From: Laburnicola sp. R22_1
Lineage: Eukaryota; Ascomycota; Dothideomycetes; Pleosporales; Didymosphaeriaceae
Reading direction: 5' to 3'
Length of the DNA stretch: 64,000 nt
NCBI GenBank assembly: GCA_014281115.1
Contig: JACONQ010000021.1
Location: 992,001-1,056,000, forward strand
Shown here: positions 10,564-20,468 of the stretch, one piece after another
How positions within the stretch are numbered: position 1 is the first letter of the stretch
Layout of the letters: each line of letters opens with the position of its first letter
Position numbers and translations under genes: made by a program
The notes under the pieces: model-generated
Told to the model about the DNA's origin: nothing
The model's database searches: none
The model's input: the letters and a program-made list of their open reading frames with translations, nothing else

Positions 10564-11193
10564 CTACTCTTGAAAGACTCTCACCCACTTCACTTTCCCT
10601 TCTTCTAGCGCTTTAACTCTCGCTTCCAGATCCTGCATCCTTTTTGTGGCCATTGTTAGGGCCGAGCGTTCCTCCTACCTATGCGTGAGACCTGCTCGTT
10701 TTGTCAAGCATTCGTAGAGTAGCTTACTGTCCTAGAAGCCTGTCTCTTAACACTGGGACGCCCATCGTCCGAGTCCGGATCTTCGAAGTGAACTCGCTTG
10801 TTATTAGAGCGGTCCACATGTTCACCGCCTTGGGATACGGGGCCTAGCTGAGATAGCACACCGCCGTGCAGATCTGCCAATGCTACGGCTGGCTACCATG
10901 ATGATAGGTAAGCGCCTGGTGGAAGTACGCACAGCAGTGTCACTGACCTGATTTTGCTCTTCCCCACATATTTCCTGCCAGGATACTCCCTCCCTATATA
11001 CTCCATCATAGAGAGTGCTGTCCTCGATGGTAGCAAAGGATTCGGTTGGACTTTGTGACATTGCTGGATAGGAATGCACTGAAGTGGGTGACGAAGTGGA
11101 AGAAGCGGACGAGCCGAAGTGGCAGGTACGTCCTTTATCCTCCTTCCTGCTACGGCGGCTGAGAACGCAAGGCACACTGAGACGCACCATCAT
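10564..11193 (-). CDS. predicted three-exon coiled-coil protein, unknown function
   Basis: Gene model made by eye: exons 11193-10948, 10892-10728 and 10674-10564, giving about 173 residues. Introns at 10893-10947 (GTCAGT...TAG) and 10675-10727 (GTAAGC...TAG, with a CTTGAC branch-like site) are both phase 0 and join three frames that look coding on their own. Exon 1 is Ser/Thr-rich (MMVRLSVPC, SSASSTSSPTS). Exon 2 is polar and acidic with NNKRVHFEDPDSDDGR. Exon 3 is a heptad-like RMQDLEARVKALEEG coiled coil. After the TAG at 10564-10566 the same frame stays open to another TAG at 10510, so the last 17 codons may have been lost by a CAG-to-TAG change. No family is recognised; a bZIP-like or regulatory protein is possible. 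The start could be further upstream, as the frame stays open to 11496. Confidence 0.45.
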
Positions 11194-11838
11194 GGATGTA
11201 GACTCCGCCGCCTGGCTTCCGTTCATGCATACCCCCTGTCCACCCCAAGTTAGTTGAGGGAGTGATCCCGCGGCAAGTGCGATGAGAATGCAGGCAGCTG
11301 AATGCAGAGGCAACGACGCCTCCCCCACCCACCCCGTCTTGCCGCTGCAAGGAACGGGCATGCAAGACCAACACCCATCCTCCACAGCAGCGCTAGCGCC
11401 AGCTACGCCCTCAGCTAGCAAGGTGAATTCATGCGGAGTGTCGAAGCGCGAAGCAACCAGCCACGGCTTGGAGGCATCCCGAATCTTGGGCTCCAACGAA
11501 TGCGAGCCTTGTTGGCTGTATGGGCGCTCGGGATACGCACGCTTCGGTCATGCGTCTGTTGGCGCCGTTAGCATCGAGGCTCAGAGGTCAAGGGGTCGTA
11601 TCAGCGGAAGTGCGGCCGCATCCTTAGGCCGTTTCCCCCAAAGGTGGGTCAAGGGATGTAGTCAGTACCGATGCACTAATGCGACCCTTACAATCAGCCG
11701 TGCCGGGCTGCCTGCGGGCTTTGAGGCATCTGTGAAGCCTTGTTGCATGGCGCGGAGCAAGCGAGGAGTGTAGTTCAAGAGATCGATAGATAAGGAGTTG
11801 TTCGCAGCAGACGCTCCATAGATCACCTCTCCTCCATC

Positions 11839-12746
11839 ATGGTCCTCAGCCTCCGTATTGGCTTCCTTCTTTGCTTCGTAAGCGGACTTCTACTAAGCGT
11901 TGTGCTCTTCTTCAAGGATGCCTCCTTGCTTTGGAAGAACAGGCACGCTTCCTTCTGGGAGACAACAGTGTCTCTCTTCTTCAGCATCTGTCAAGCAGGC
12001 TTGTTACTAGCTGGCATGGTCGCGATCGCGATCGCATTCACCACAGACACCAAGCCCTATTGGCTCGACCTAGCCATCCTGTGTACCCTTCAGCTGTTCG
12101 TCGGCACAAATGTGAGCATGTTCCCTAACGATTGCTTCACGAACTCATACTACTGGTAGCTTACCTGGACCTTCCGTGGGTTCAACCTTCCGCAATGGGC
12201 TATATGGCTAGCCTATGGTAGTATCGTCTTTCTCACGCCTGCTATTGCCTTCTGGACGCGGTAGAGTCCTTCTTCTCCCTTTCTGAACCCCCCTTATTCC
12301 GGGCAGGGACAACTTCATTTACGAGTACGCACTACTCTCATATATTACCATAGCATCCTTGGTGTCATTGGCGCTTTGGTGCGACGCTCGACAAACCCAC
12401 TTGCTCTCTGAGCAGCGCAGCCTCACATATCGACGCCGGCTAATGCTGTTTATCGGTGTCAACGCAGTTGCAGCGTCATGTCAGATGTGTGGAGCGATAG
12501 TCTTTTACAGTCTATCGATTGCCGACCGGAACATAAGTAATCTCCGTCAGAGTATCCTTCTTGTGCGTCTCCACCTCCTGAGATTACATAATCTAACCCG
12601 GACAGGCTTGTATACTTGCGCAGGTGGTAAACATGTTCGCTCTGTGTATGAGTACTATCAAGCATCGCGTTATTGAGCCCGTTAGACGCTTAGCTCGTTC
12701 TAGGAACAGCGATGTAGAGGGAGCAGTACGACTGGACAGCCTATGA
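11839..12746 (+). CDS. seven-helix membrane protein, three introns, unknown function
   Basis: Joining 11839-12111, 12160-12260, 12307-12562 and 12606-12746 gives an uninterrupted 256-residue protein. The introns are GT-AG, 48, 46 and 43 bp long. The first starts GTGAGC and holds CCTAAC, the second holds CTGAAC, the third holds TCTAAC before CCCGGACAG. Seven hydrophobic segments are visible at about residues 5-25, 44-67, 74-90, 102-122, 132-149, 170-194 and 207-227. They are followed by a basic tail (KHRVIEPVRRLARSR) that probably faces the cytosol. Read without introns, the frame would stop at 12157; that TAG is the first intron's acceptor. No family is recognised. Reading-frame conservation across three splice junctions suggests a functional gene. 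It has no close repeat copy in this window. Confidence 0.7.
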
Positions 12747-12788
12747 ACGTCTGGGAATGTAAAAAGTAGAAGCCTATGCGAGTTCACG

Positions 12789-13046
12789 ATGCGCAACAGG
12801 AAACAGCCTAACGTTCGTAGTCATAGCTTGAGCCTCGAATGGAAAAGGATCCGGTATCAGCCGTTGAATCTGTGTGCCACCTACGTTCTGTCCACGGGTG
12901 GCACCTTCAAACACCAAGCCACCGCCCGTCTAGATCTATTCTTCCACGCTGGGATGCCCCATTCTGTGCCGTGTCATGTGGGAGGTAGGGAGCCATACCC
13001 AGTCCAGGGTCGCTTCGGCCAACGCCCCCCTTTCGTGATGGCCTGC
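12789..13046 (+). other. open frame cut by the LINE L1 insertion, doubtful gene
   Basis: A frame of 86 codons runs into the TAG repeat of L1. If L1 and one target-site copy are removed, the frame continues in phase from GTGATGGCCTGC into 15401-15543, for about 134 codons. There is no recognisable domain, and the opposite strand is also fairly open here. It may be a broken small gene or chance. Confidence 0.25.
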
Positions 13047-13048
13047 TA
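13034..13048. repeat. L1 target-site duplication, copy 1
   Basis: CGTGATGGCCTGCTA is repeated exactly at 15388-15402, on the other side of LINE L1. Confidence 0.85.
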
Positions 13049-15387
13049 GTAGTAGTAGTAGTAGTAGTAGTATTGATTAACGTCCAGGAACCTAGGTTCT
13101 AGCCTCCCATGGGGCATGGGGACGCGCCGAGTAGCCATCTAGGGCCAGCCAGATGGTAAAGGCGATTCATGCTATAAACTATTGCCGTCTCTTGCAGCGG
13201 CTCGTAAGAGTCCGCCCCCCTCCGTGCGGGGGCTGAATCCGTGTCTTCATGCCTATAGGCTGAGATGTCGGGGTGTAGCTATTATACATATAACAATCCA
13301 AAGCAGGGGCAGCTTCAGCTGCCCTAAAGCTATATTAAAAAGTACTAAGACCTTAGCGTAAAACTAGTATAGGAAAGGTAAGGATCGTGTAGACAGTAAG
13401 GAGAGGTAAGGAGAGTAGGAGAGTGTAGGGGAGGTTGCCTCGTGTGGCAAGATATTAGGATGAGAGGCACCCCTACTGGGAGCTTAGACAGAGTTGACGC
13501 CAGAGGAGCTATCCCAGGTTATTGTCGCGCCCGCTAGCATCTGTGGCTTAGTAGGCAGTCTATAAAACTAACATTTATTTGTTAGTGTTAGTAGGGTTAG
13601 CAAGCTCTAGCAAGAGTTAAAAATCTTTAGGCTTAAGGGTCTTTAAGTATTTAACGCCCTTCTATATAGTGCTAGGAGGGAGAGAGGGTTGTTTTGGCTA
13701 GTAGCGGAACTTCCAGACCGCTCGTGGGCAGTGGACTATATAGTCTGGCGCAAGGTCTGCCCTATAGAAGCATCCCATAACTGCATTATTGTGTTTGAAC
13801 TTCTTATAGTACTAAGCGTAGTGTCTATAGCAGGTGCGCATAGATAGTAGCTTTGCAAGCGTTAGTTGTTAGAGGGTAAGCTCCTTTAGCTGTTTTGCAG
13901 GGCGATACTTAAGGTCCTACTATATATACTACCTAGACAGATTTGGTGTGTGCTTGCGCCACTAGTCTATCTCTGCGCTCCTAGTAAGGGCGCGAACGTC
14001 TGACTTAAGGCCTGAGGCTGTGGGTTTAGTTACTATGCCGTGTGGAGGTTTAGGGGTCCTTGCCGCGTTATTTACTAGCTAGTCTGCCCGTTCGTTTCCC
14101 TCTATATTGCAGTGTCCTAGGGACCACTAGACAGTAATGTCTAGGTTCTTAATTGTCTCTTAGCACCTAACGAACGCCCACTGCGAGGAGGGGGATAGGT
14201 TGCCTCTAATACACTATATAACAGAGGTGCTATCTATGCACATATATATGCGTCTAAGCTAGTAGGCCAGCGTGTGGAGCGTGTGTGAGAGTCCTCGCCA
14301 CGCGCCTACAGCTTCAGCATCGAAGACGTGGGACCTAGGGTTAAGGGAGCTGTTGCCCTATAGGGTAAGAGTCTGCCCTTTGTATATAGTGTAGCCGTAT
14401 GTGACGTGCTTAACGCTGTTAAGCCATTGTTTAGAGCTGTTAGAGAAGACGGTGATAGCAGTTGGCGGGAGAAGGGCCCACCACTCCTTAAAGCGGCGGG
14501 CGGCTTCCTTCTTATTCATATGGCCTGTGGGGTCGTCGCGGCTCCCAGGGGAGTAGTGGGGGGCGCGGAATTCGGGTCGGGGTACCGGGTTGAAGACCTG
14601 TGCTAGTTGTTGTACCTTCGTGCGGGCTCTCTGTGGGAGGCCTGCGCCTCGGCCTCTTCTAACTGTAGGAAGGTGAGTCCTAGCAGTTAGCGGGTGCTTT
14701 TTATTAATCGTTAGTAGGTGTGCTGCAAAGCGGAACTTGCAGGTTTCTAGGGCTACTGCTGCTAAGGGGAGTCTAGCGTCCCTGAAGATAGCGGTGGTGG
14801 GTGTGGTCTGGTAGGCCGGAACAATAGCTCTGCATGCCTGCCTAAGGACCTTGTCGAGTGTTTCTATGTGCCAACCCAGTTAGGTGCTCACTTCGGCGCC
14901 TTTTGACTGGCGCATGATTCTAGAGGGTTTGGTTCTTCCTCTGTACCAGGCCTCCGCTCCGTACAGGAGTTAGGGGAGGACGCAGGAGATCACCGCTTTG
15001 CGCAAAGACCCCGGTGGGGGGCCGTGTTTGATCCGAGCAAGGCTGCGGATGTGGTGGGCAACAACCCTTGTCTTTGCGGCGCGTATGGCCACGTGGGTCT
15101 TAAAGGTGAGCTTCCTGTCGAACCATACGCCTAGCCAGCGCAGTGCAGGTACCTCACTTGTGGGGAGGATTGGGTGAATAGTAAGGTGATCGTTGACGGC
15201 GCAGGGCGGCGCGTAGTCCCCGTTCTGTCTTGTAAGGTGGATCATTTCGAGCTTGTCTGGTGAGAAAGCAATCTTGTGGTCCGCGCCATATAAGTTGATC
15301 TTGCGGACTTGTTCAGCAAGTATTTTAACGTTGAGGTCGAGGCTGTGGGAGGCGCTGTAGAGGCATATGTCGTCAGCATAGCCAAAG
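13049..15387 (-). mobile_element. LINE L1, 5'-truncated Tad-like non-LTR retrotransposon
   Basis: Reversed relative to L2 and L3. It starts at its 3' tail, a run of TAG (ACT on the element strand), then the conserved 3' untranslated region with the CATGCCCCATGGG box, and runs to the reverse-transcriptase active site at about 15387. Exact 15-bp target-site duplications flank it (13034-13048 and 15388-15402). Truncation falls just before the FGYADD motif, as is usual for incomplete target-primed reverse transcription. Confidence 0.85.
13575..15387 (-). pseudogene. LINE L1 ORF2, C-terminal half (RT end, RNase H)
   Basis: The minus-strand reading begins RFGYADDICLYSASH with an intact YADD reverse-transcriptase motif, continues as RT thumb sequence (LRWLGVWFDRKLTF, LARIKHGPPPGSLRK), then RNase H remnants, and ends ...TNTNK at the TAA at 13575-13577. 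Only 14970-15387 remains open; the rest carries several TAG stops. It resembles L3 more than L2 at its C-terminus. It lacks ORF1, the endonuclease and the RT fingers, so it is inactive. Confidence 0.75.
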
Positions 15388-15402
15388 CGTGATGGCCTGC
15401 TA
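15388..15402. repeat. L1 target-site duplication, copy 2
   Basis: Exact second copy of CGTGATGGCCTGCTA. The sequence after it continues the pre-insertion locus. Confidence 0.85.
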
Positions 15403-16204
15403 TGCCTTCGATTGGAAGCATTGGGCCAGAGGCATCGAGCTTGCAGGGAACCATGTCTCCCCCGTCTTCGGTGTTTCGATCGTGCAAGGCAGACTTGAAC
15501 CCTCTTCTCCAGGGTTACGTCACGGCTGTGCCTACCGCTTCTAACAGCAACGCAGTGTCTGATAGAAAGACCCCTAGCCCTGTTCTCTAGCTGTGTCTGC
15601 CTCGCAGCAACGGAGTTCCCAATAGATGTGGCCGGCATGGCCTCTGGCTTAACATCGTGTGACTTTTGCCGCTGCGACATGCATACCGCTACCTATGCAG
15701 AAGGTGGATAGGAACCTTGGCTAGAGTGCATGGGCAAGACGTTGCCGACGGTTGCTCGTGTCGCAATCTTCATGCGTGACAAGATAAGGTGGACTAATTA
15801 ATATAGACATGCCCATGGTGGTCGACGGAGGCACGGCACGGAATGCGGATCCGGAGCTTCCGTCGACGGTGTCTTTTCGCGTGGAGCTGGTCGCCATGAA
15901 AGGCGTAAATCCAAGCTGTCTAAAAACCGAAGTGGAGGGTCGGTCGAGCATCGAGGCGAGCATAGATGGGGCGGGATCAAACTTTGATGTCGTGGGCAGG
16001 GGAGCGAGGAGGGGTGGGTGTGCCCTGTGATAGGACCATCTGAGCCAGTAGATTGGAGAGGACTTGCCGCTCTTCATGCGTACAGGCCATGCGAGTGCTG
16101 TAATAAGTCCACTGCCTGTGAATCGCCACTGGGCTGGTCTCAGAATCCTAGAATCAAGGCGTAGGCCTGCTTTCCCGGCGGCAAGAGATGATGCATATAA
16201 AGCC
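15403..16204. other. low-copy DNA without a convincing gene
   Basis: GC-richer than the transposons. Open frames exist on both strands (15721-16233 minus, 15809-16030 plus), but none shows a domain, clear splice-joined structure or membrane segments. The pre-insertion frame described at 12789 would end at 15543. Confidence 0.3.
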
Positions 16205-17758
16205 TCCGCGAGCCCGTCCTGCTCCAAGTCCATACCATCATAAGTGCTCCTGCCTTTGGCTTCACAAGCTGCTCTCTATCCACCATTAAGGGTCCAACCA
16301 TTCCAAACGTCGACAACGCTACACCGCAGAGGCAAGCTAACAACATAGACCAGGTAAGTCAGCGGAGTAATCCATAACACTTTGCATTGATGCTGAAGGA
16401 CATTTAGACCATCAAAGTGCTGAGCCCAAATTCTCTTTTCGACGCTGAAGGAGACACCGAATCGGACTTCGACGAGATGCCACAGCACTAAGACGACACG
16501 GCGGCGATACAAGCAGCAGAAGCCTCGTGTAAAATAGTAGCCATCAACGCGAACCAAGCCGACGGGCATGCCAGCCAGACCGTGAAGTCATGCCTTCTAG
16601 AGCATCTTGCGGCACTTACTGCTTCGCAGACTAGTGCAGAAGTAGATCAAGCAATCTATTCGACCCCAGAGCCCGCGGTACCCGAACTGAGCCGTGCAGA
16701 AGCTGACCAAGCCGTGGCTTCGACCTTGGAGCCTAAGGTATCCGGACCGAGCCATGCAGAAGCCGCGATGACTTCAACCTTAGAGCAGGAGTCCGAACCG
16801 GGAAATAACAATCAGACACAGAAAACGGAGGACTCTACCCAGCCTTCCGAACCGGCTATCGAAGAGCGACATAGAGAAAACAACGAAGCGATAACTGATG
16901 ATAGGGATGATGGCCATGATATACAGAGTCCGGGGAGTGCGTCCACGGGTTCGAGCGGGTGCCGTGCTGTCTCCAAAGATACTGAAACTACCTCAGTAGT
17001 TCCGCACACAACTTCACGCAACCGAGAAGCAAGGAGTGGCAAACAAACTCCTGTGTCGCAGAGGCGAACCAGAGGAAGACATCCAAGTGTGGCGCATGGG
17101 ACTTCAGGTACCTCATTTACCTCTTCTAGCGGAAACTTTGCTGACTGATGGACTAGACCTGCCCATATCAATCCCTAACGACGAGGAGCCGTCTGAACCA
17201 ATCATCGTTAATGACAACGGAGGCCGAGCTATCGTGATCGACGACTCTGATGGGGAAATGGACACAGACGATAACCATTCCAGTCAGAACCCCCTACCTC
17301 AAGCGCAGCGAAATCGGGTGACACAGAAATCACCAGAGATGGTCAATTAGACGTCTAAAGAATACACGGGAAGAAGCGCAGCGGGTCTTATCGCAGCATA
17401 GAAGAAGGTGTGGAAGCGGTAGTGGTCAATCAAATCTAAGGCCGATCGGCAGCTTGCCCAAACCCTAGATTGGTTCAACAATGAAATGGCCAATGTGGGG
17501 AGATACGAGCTGTGGAACAAGAAGTATTGTGAGGATAATGGCCGCAGGGTTTACAGTTTTTAGGTAAGGCACGGACTAGGAAAGAAGGTGAAGACACAGC
17601 TTAGGAAGAGAGACAGAAAACTTGTGCATAGATTCGGAAGAGCTTTAAAGCGGCTACAAGAAATGGAGGAGGAGCATCAGAGTATTGCAGTAACCATGGG
17701 TGATGGAGACCTAGAGGATTGTGATTACCAGCCGACTCGGACACGTCGGCACCGGTAG
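16205..17758 (+). pseudogene. mutated acidic, low-complexity nuclear-type gene
   Basis: A first exon ending NATPQRQANNIDQ is followed by a GTAAGT intron (about 16355-16400). The downstream exon includes an acidic stretch (DAEGDTESDFDEMPQH) and a degenerate repeat around AEVDQAIYSTPEPAV, AEADQAVASTLEPKV and SHAEAAMTSTLE at 16640-16790. After a frame change near 16940-17040 (intron or indel), the frame runs from 17036 to 17758. It contains the acidic segment AIVIDDSDGEMDTDD, which resembles a SUMO-interacting motif, and a basic, Trp/Tyr-containing C-terminus (TLDWFNNEMANVGRYELWNKKY, RALKRLQEMEEEH). Interruptions in this last part are four TAG codons (17348, 17390, 17411 and 17561 regions), all one C-to-T step from CAG. 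No family is recognised. Confidence 0.45.
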
Positions 17759-18346
17759 ATGTGTTTTTCCGCATGGCCACAGAGCCACGTGCGGACTGGT
17801 CATAGGGTTGATTAGTAACACGTTTCAGATTTTGTAGGCAGCACAAAATGCAATGAGAATATTCCCTCCAACTCTAAGTGGTCTTCAATATCCCGAATGA
17901 AATCCGACCGCTACGTCTCCCTCTACTCATCATCATCATCGAAGATGCTTGAAAAGGTGGTTAAAAGTGGCCCTAGGGTTGTTTTAAACCCAGCGCCTAG
18001 TCATGTGCCTGGAACTAAGTTAGGCTCGAACCAATCGAGGACGTCGTCAAAGCGCGGCTGTGAACCCCTGTCTCGGGCTTTGAACGAGCGTTCCGTAGTT
18101 AAATCCCACCCACTAGACATAGGACATTGAATGATTGTACTATTGTCCGTTTGAATAGGTAGACGGTTCCATTTTTAAGCATTTTCGCGAGGTCGAGGAA
18201 ATACCACTCTATAGTCGCTTCCGTGGTATTGGTGTGACGATCTTGGCACGGATATTTTGGTAACGTTATAAATTGTTGCGCTCTCCCCATCTTCAATTTC
18301 CTTCCGTTCCCCAAAACAATCGATTGCTTGTGCAGCAGCGTATATG
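17759..18346. other. intergenic stretch
   Basis: Contains a 77-codon open frame (17897-18130, plus) with a Ser run and no recognisable domain. Nothing convincing is seen; it is probably the 3' flank shared by the mutated gene at 16205-17758 and the Myb gene. Confidence 0.3.
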
Positions 18347-18982
18347 CTAAGGTCTGTCATCCGCGGTATAGAATTCATCATCATTAAGTTCTACCCCTTC
18401 GATTTTGTTCCGGAAAGCTGCCCTTTGTTGTCTTTGTTTATGGATTTTATTAGAGTCCGGCATAGTTGTAATTTGTTTCCTCGGTAGTAGTTGAGATACC
18501 TCTTTCGACGCGCTATGCAAACCTGACGATGCTTGTCGCCGGGAGGTGAAGCCTTCTCGAGTTCTCGTGTTAAATGACTCAGCCTCCCATTTTCTCTTCT
18601 GAACTTGCCAGTATATACTTTCTACCATGGACCAAGGAAGCGCTATTTCTTTAGCGATAGGCTCCCACATCCGAGCTCTCTCTCTAGATTGTGTTAGCGT
18701 TTGTAGACTTCTAACGTGACTTGGATCCTACCGCACGTATAATCTTACGATCTTTTCTGTTTTTGGGTCACTCAAGAGCCTCTTTGATAGAAACCGGTAA
18801 TAACGTTGAGAGCAACTCTTCTCACTTCTTCCCGGTAGCTCTTTTGATATGTCTTTCCAGTTCAGTCCCTTCTCTCCAAGAAGTTCCATGAGCCTTGTAT
18901 CTTCGTCAGGTCGCCATTTATCTCCCCGCATCGGCGCATAATGCGTAGGCTCTGTTTGTTCTTGAGGGGTTAACGACGGCAT
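18347..18982 (-). CDS. Myb/SANT-type DNA-binding protein
   Basis: Exons 18982-18732 and 18683-18347 give 195 residues. The 48-bp intron (18684-18731) has a GTAGGA donor, a GCTAAC branch site and a CTAG acceptor, and it is phase 2, restoring ...RLYVRERARMWEPIA. Residues about 22-66 form a Myb/SANT helix-turn-helix (KWRPDEDTRLMELL, NWKDISKELPGRS, CSQRYYRFL). A second, degenerate repeat follows at about 85-115 (ERARMWEPIAKEI, SMVESIYWQVQ). The rest is polar and basic (HKQRQQRAAFRNK), ending in an acidic tail. It probably binds DNA as a small transcription regulator; the target is unknown. No stop interrupts it, unlike the neighbouring pseudogene. Confidence 0.75.
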
Positions 18983-19613
18983 TTCTGTGAAATTTTGTTG
19001 AAGTACAGTATATACGAAGTTGCAGCTTCAAGCTCCTCATGAAAGAATGTAAACTGAGAAATGGAACTAATGAAGATCAGTATTAAAATGCCTCTTGGCC
19101 AGCTAGCCTAATAACTAACAGACGGATGCTTCAGGAATCCATTTCTACTCCCTCACGTTTCCAGATTCGGAACCTTTAAAAATACACAGGACCATCACAG
19201 TCATTGGTTGAACTGGGGGCCCGTTTTGGAACTTTCCCATGACATGATATTATGATGCCTAGCCGCCCAGATGGGTACTTTTCTTTTTATAAAACAAACC
19301 AATAGAAGATTCCGCTTAATGGAAGAGCCGTTTCTGGTCCCGCTTAGCTGGCGTCATCACCCTCTGCACAGACGCGGCCAAGCAGATTCCTAACTTCTAG
19401 CGCCAATTATTAAACGCACCTAGAGTTCAATAAGAACGAACGGAGTACTTCATAATAACAATATGGTTCAGACCAAGCGGACTCGAAGGGAAGGTGGCAC
19501 AATATGTTACAGTATATAAGCCAGATACTGCGCGGGAGCATTAAGGTTGACCTTTTTGCTCCAACACAATAGATAAAACGATGTAATTAGGGCGGCTGGG
19601 ACAGCCTATGAAC
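18983..19613. other. upstream region of the Myb gene, no gene seen
   Basis: AT-richer DNA with no open frame of note. It probably includes the promoter of the minus-strand Myb gene; no specific element can be defended. Confidence 0.35.
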
Positions 19614-19635
19614 CAATCAATCAATCAATCAATCA
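19614..19635 (+). repeat. CAAT tetranucleotide microsatellite
   Basis: About five and a half copies of CAAT in tandem. Confidence 0.9.
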
Positions 19636-19639
19636 GCTT

Positions 19640-19856
19640 CCCCGGATTTCTCTTCCCGGACAGGCGTCCTAGTCAGATTTGTCGCCCCGGACAGGCGTCC
19701 CCGTATTTATGTCCCAGGAGAATCGTCCCAGTCAGATTTGTCGCCCCGGACAGGCGTCCCAGTCAGATTTATCGCCCTGGACAGACGTCCCAGTCTTTGT
19801 CGCCCCGGACAGGCATCCCAGTCAGTCTTGCCTCCCCGGAGAGGCGTCCTCACAAG
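19640..19856 (+). repeat. GC-rich minisatellite, about 30-33 bp unit
   Basis: About seven imperfect tandem units around CCCCGGACAGGCGTCCCAGT with spacer AGATTTGTCG. Unit lengths vary, so neighbouring units fall in different frames. Two or three frames stay open and read like RPGQASQS or SPRTGVPV repeats, which is a consequence of the unit. There is no sign of a spacer-repeat array with unique spacers. Confidence 0.85.
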
Positions 19857-20220
19857 TTTATTGTTAGTGGTTACAAGCAGGCGGAATGCCTATACTCGCG
19901 TACTTAATACCTGTTACACGGGAGATTTAAGCTCAGGAAACCTTTCTCGGAGATCTAAGCTCTTATGAGATCTTTCGTATATGCGCATTAAGTTACATGC
20001 GATTTGCGGGTTATAGTTGGTTTAAAACTGATTTGCTATTGCCTTAGTTAGGAGTCGTCACACTCGTTCCAATCTCTATATATTCATTCAGCCCATCTAA
20101 CTCCTCCTCAAGCAAGTCACCTATACGCTTCTATAGGCTAGCGAGCTTCTGAATACGCATTGCCTTCCTCTGCCTCTTCTGAACCTTCCATTTGAGCTCT
20201 AGGACTGTTGCGCACGACTA
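19857..20220 (-). other. unassigned flank with possible coding remnant
   Basis: The minus strand of 20050-20220 reads as a basic, coiled-coil-like segment (LELKWKVQKRQRKAMRIQKLASL, one TAG, then KRIGDLLEEELDGLNEY). It resembles the C-terminal tail of a fungal transposase, but this is not proven. The stretch is cut by copia-B2, and the sequence resumes at 25576. Confidence 0.3.
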
Positions 20221-20225
20221 GGGAT

Positions 20226-20417
20226 TGTGGGCGGGCAGGCATATGAGGCATATGAGGACAACAAGCTGTATTGCTATCTGCAGAAAAGAGTGTGTGGAGT
20301 GAGGAGTCTACCGAGGAAGAAAGGAGAGGGCGAGAGCTTTATCTTGAGGGTAGTGGTCTGTGCACCTGGATGGAACCTTCTACACACACCACCTCTGACG
20401 TAAGTCACGTGGCTACA
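20226..20417 (-). repeat. copia-B2 3' LTR, 192 bp
   Basis: TGTGGGCGGG...GTGGCTACA on the plus strand. It includes two tandem GCATATGAG units. Confidence 0.9.
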
Positions 20418-20433
20418 CACCCCCCCAGCTGCG
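20418..20433 (-). promoter_or_regulatory. copia-B2 polypurine tract
   Basis: CACCCCCCCAGCTGCGG on the plus strand is CAGCTGGGGGGGTG on the element strand. It sits directly against the 3' LTR and is the expected primer for plus-strand DNA synthesis. Confidence 0.75.
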
Positions 20434-20468
20434 GTGTACCCACACCAAAGCTGATGCTCTGTACTATA

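Noticed and set aside
11282..11773. 163-codon plus-strand frame
   Set aside because: Overlaps the splice-supported minus-strand gene and lacks domains; probably antisense noise in GC-rich DNA.
12157..12159. Premature stop in the membrane-protein gene
   Set aside because: The TAG is the acceptor of a 48-bp intron that starts GTGAGC and keeps the frame.
19640..19856. CRISPR-like array
   Set aside because: Units are adjacent and degenerate without unique spacers, and the genome is fungal.
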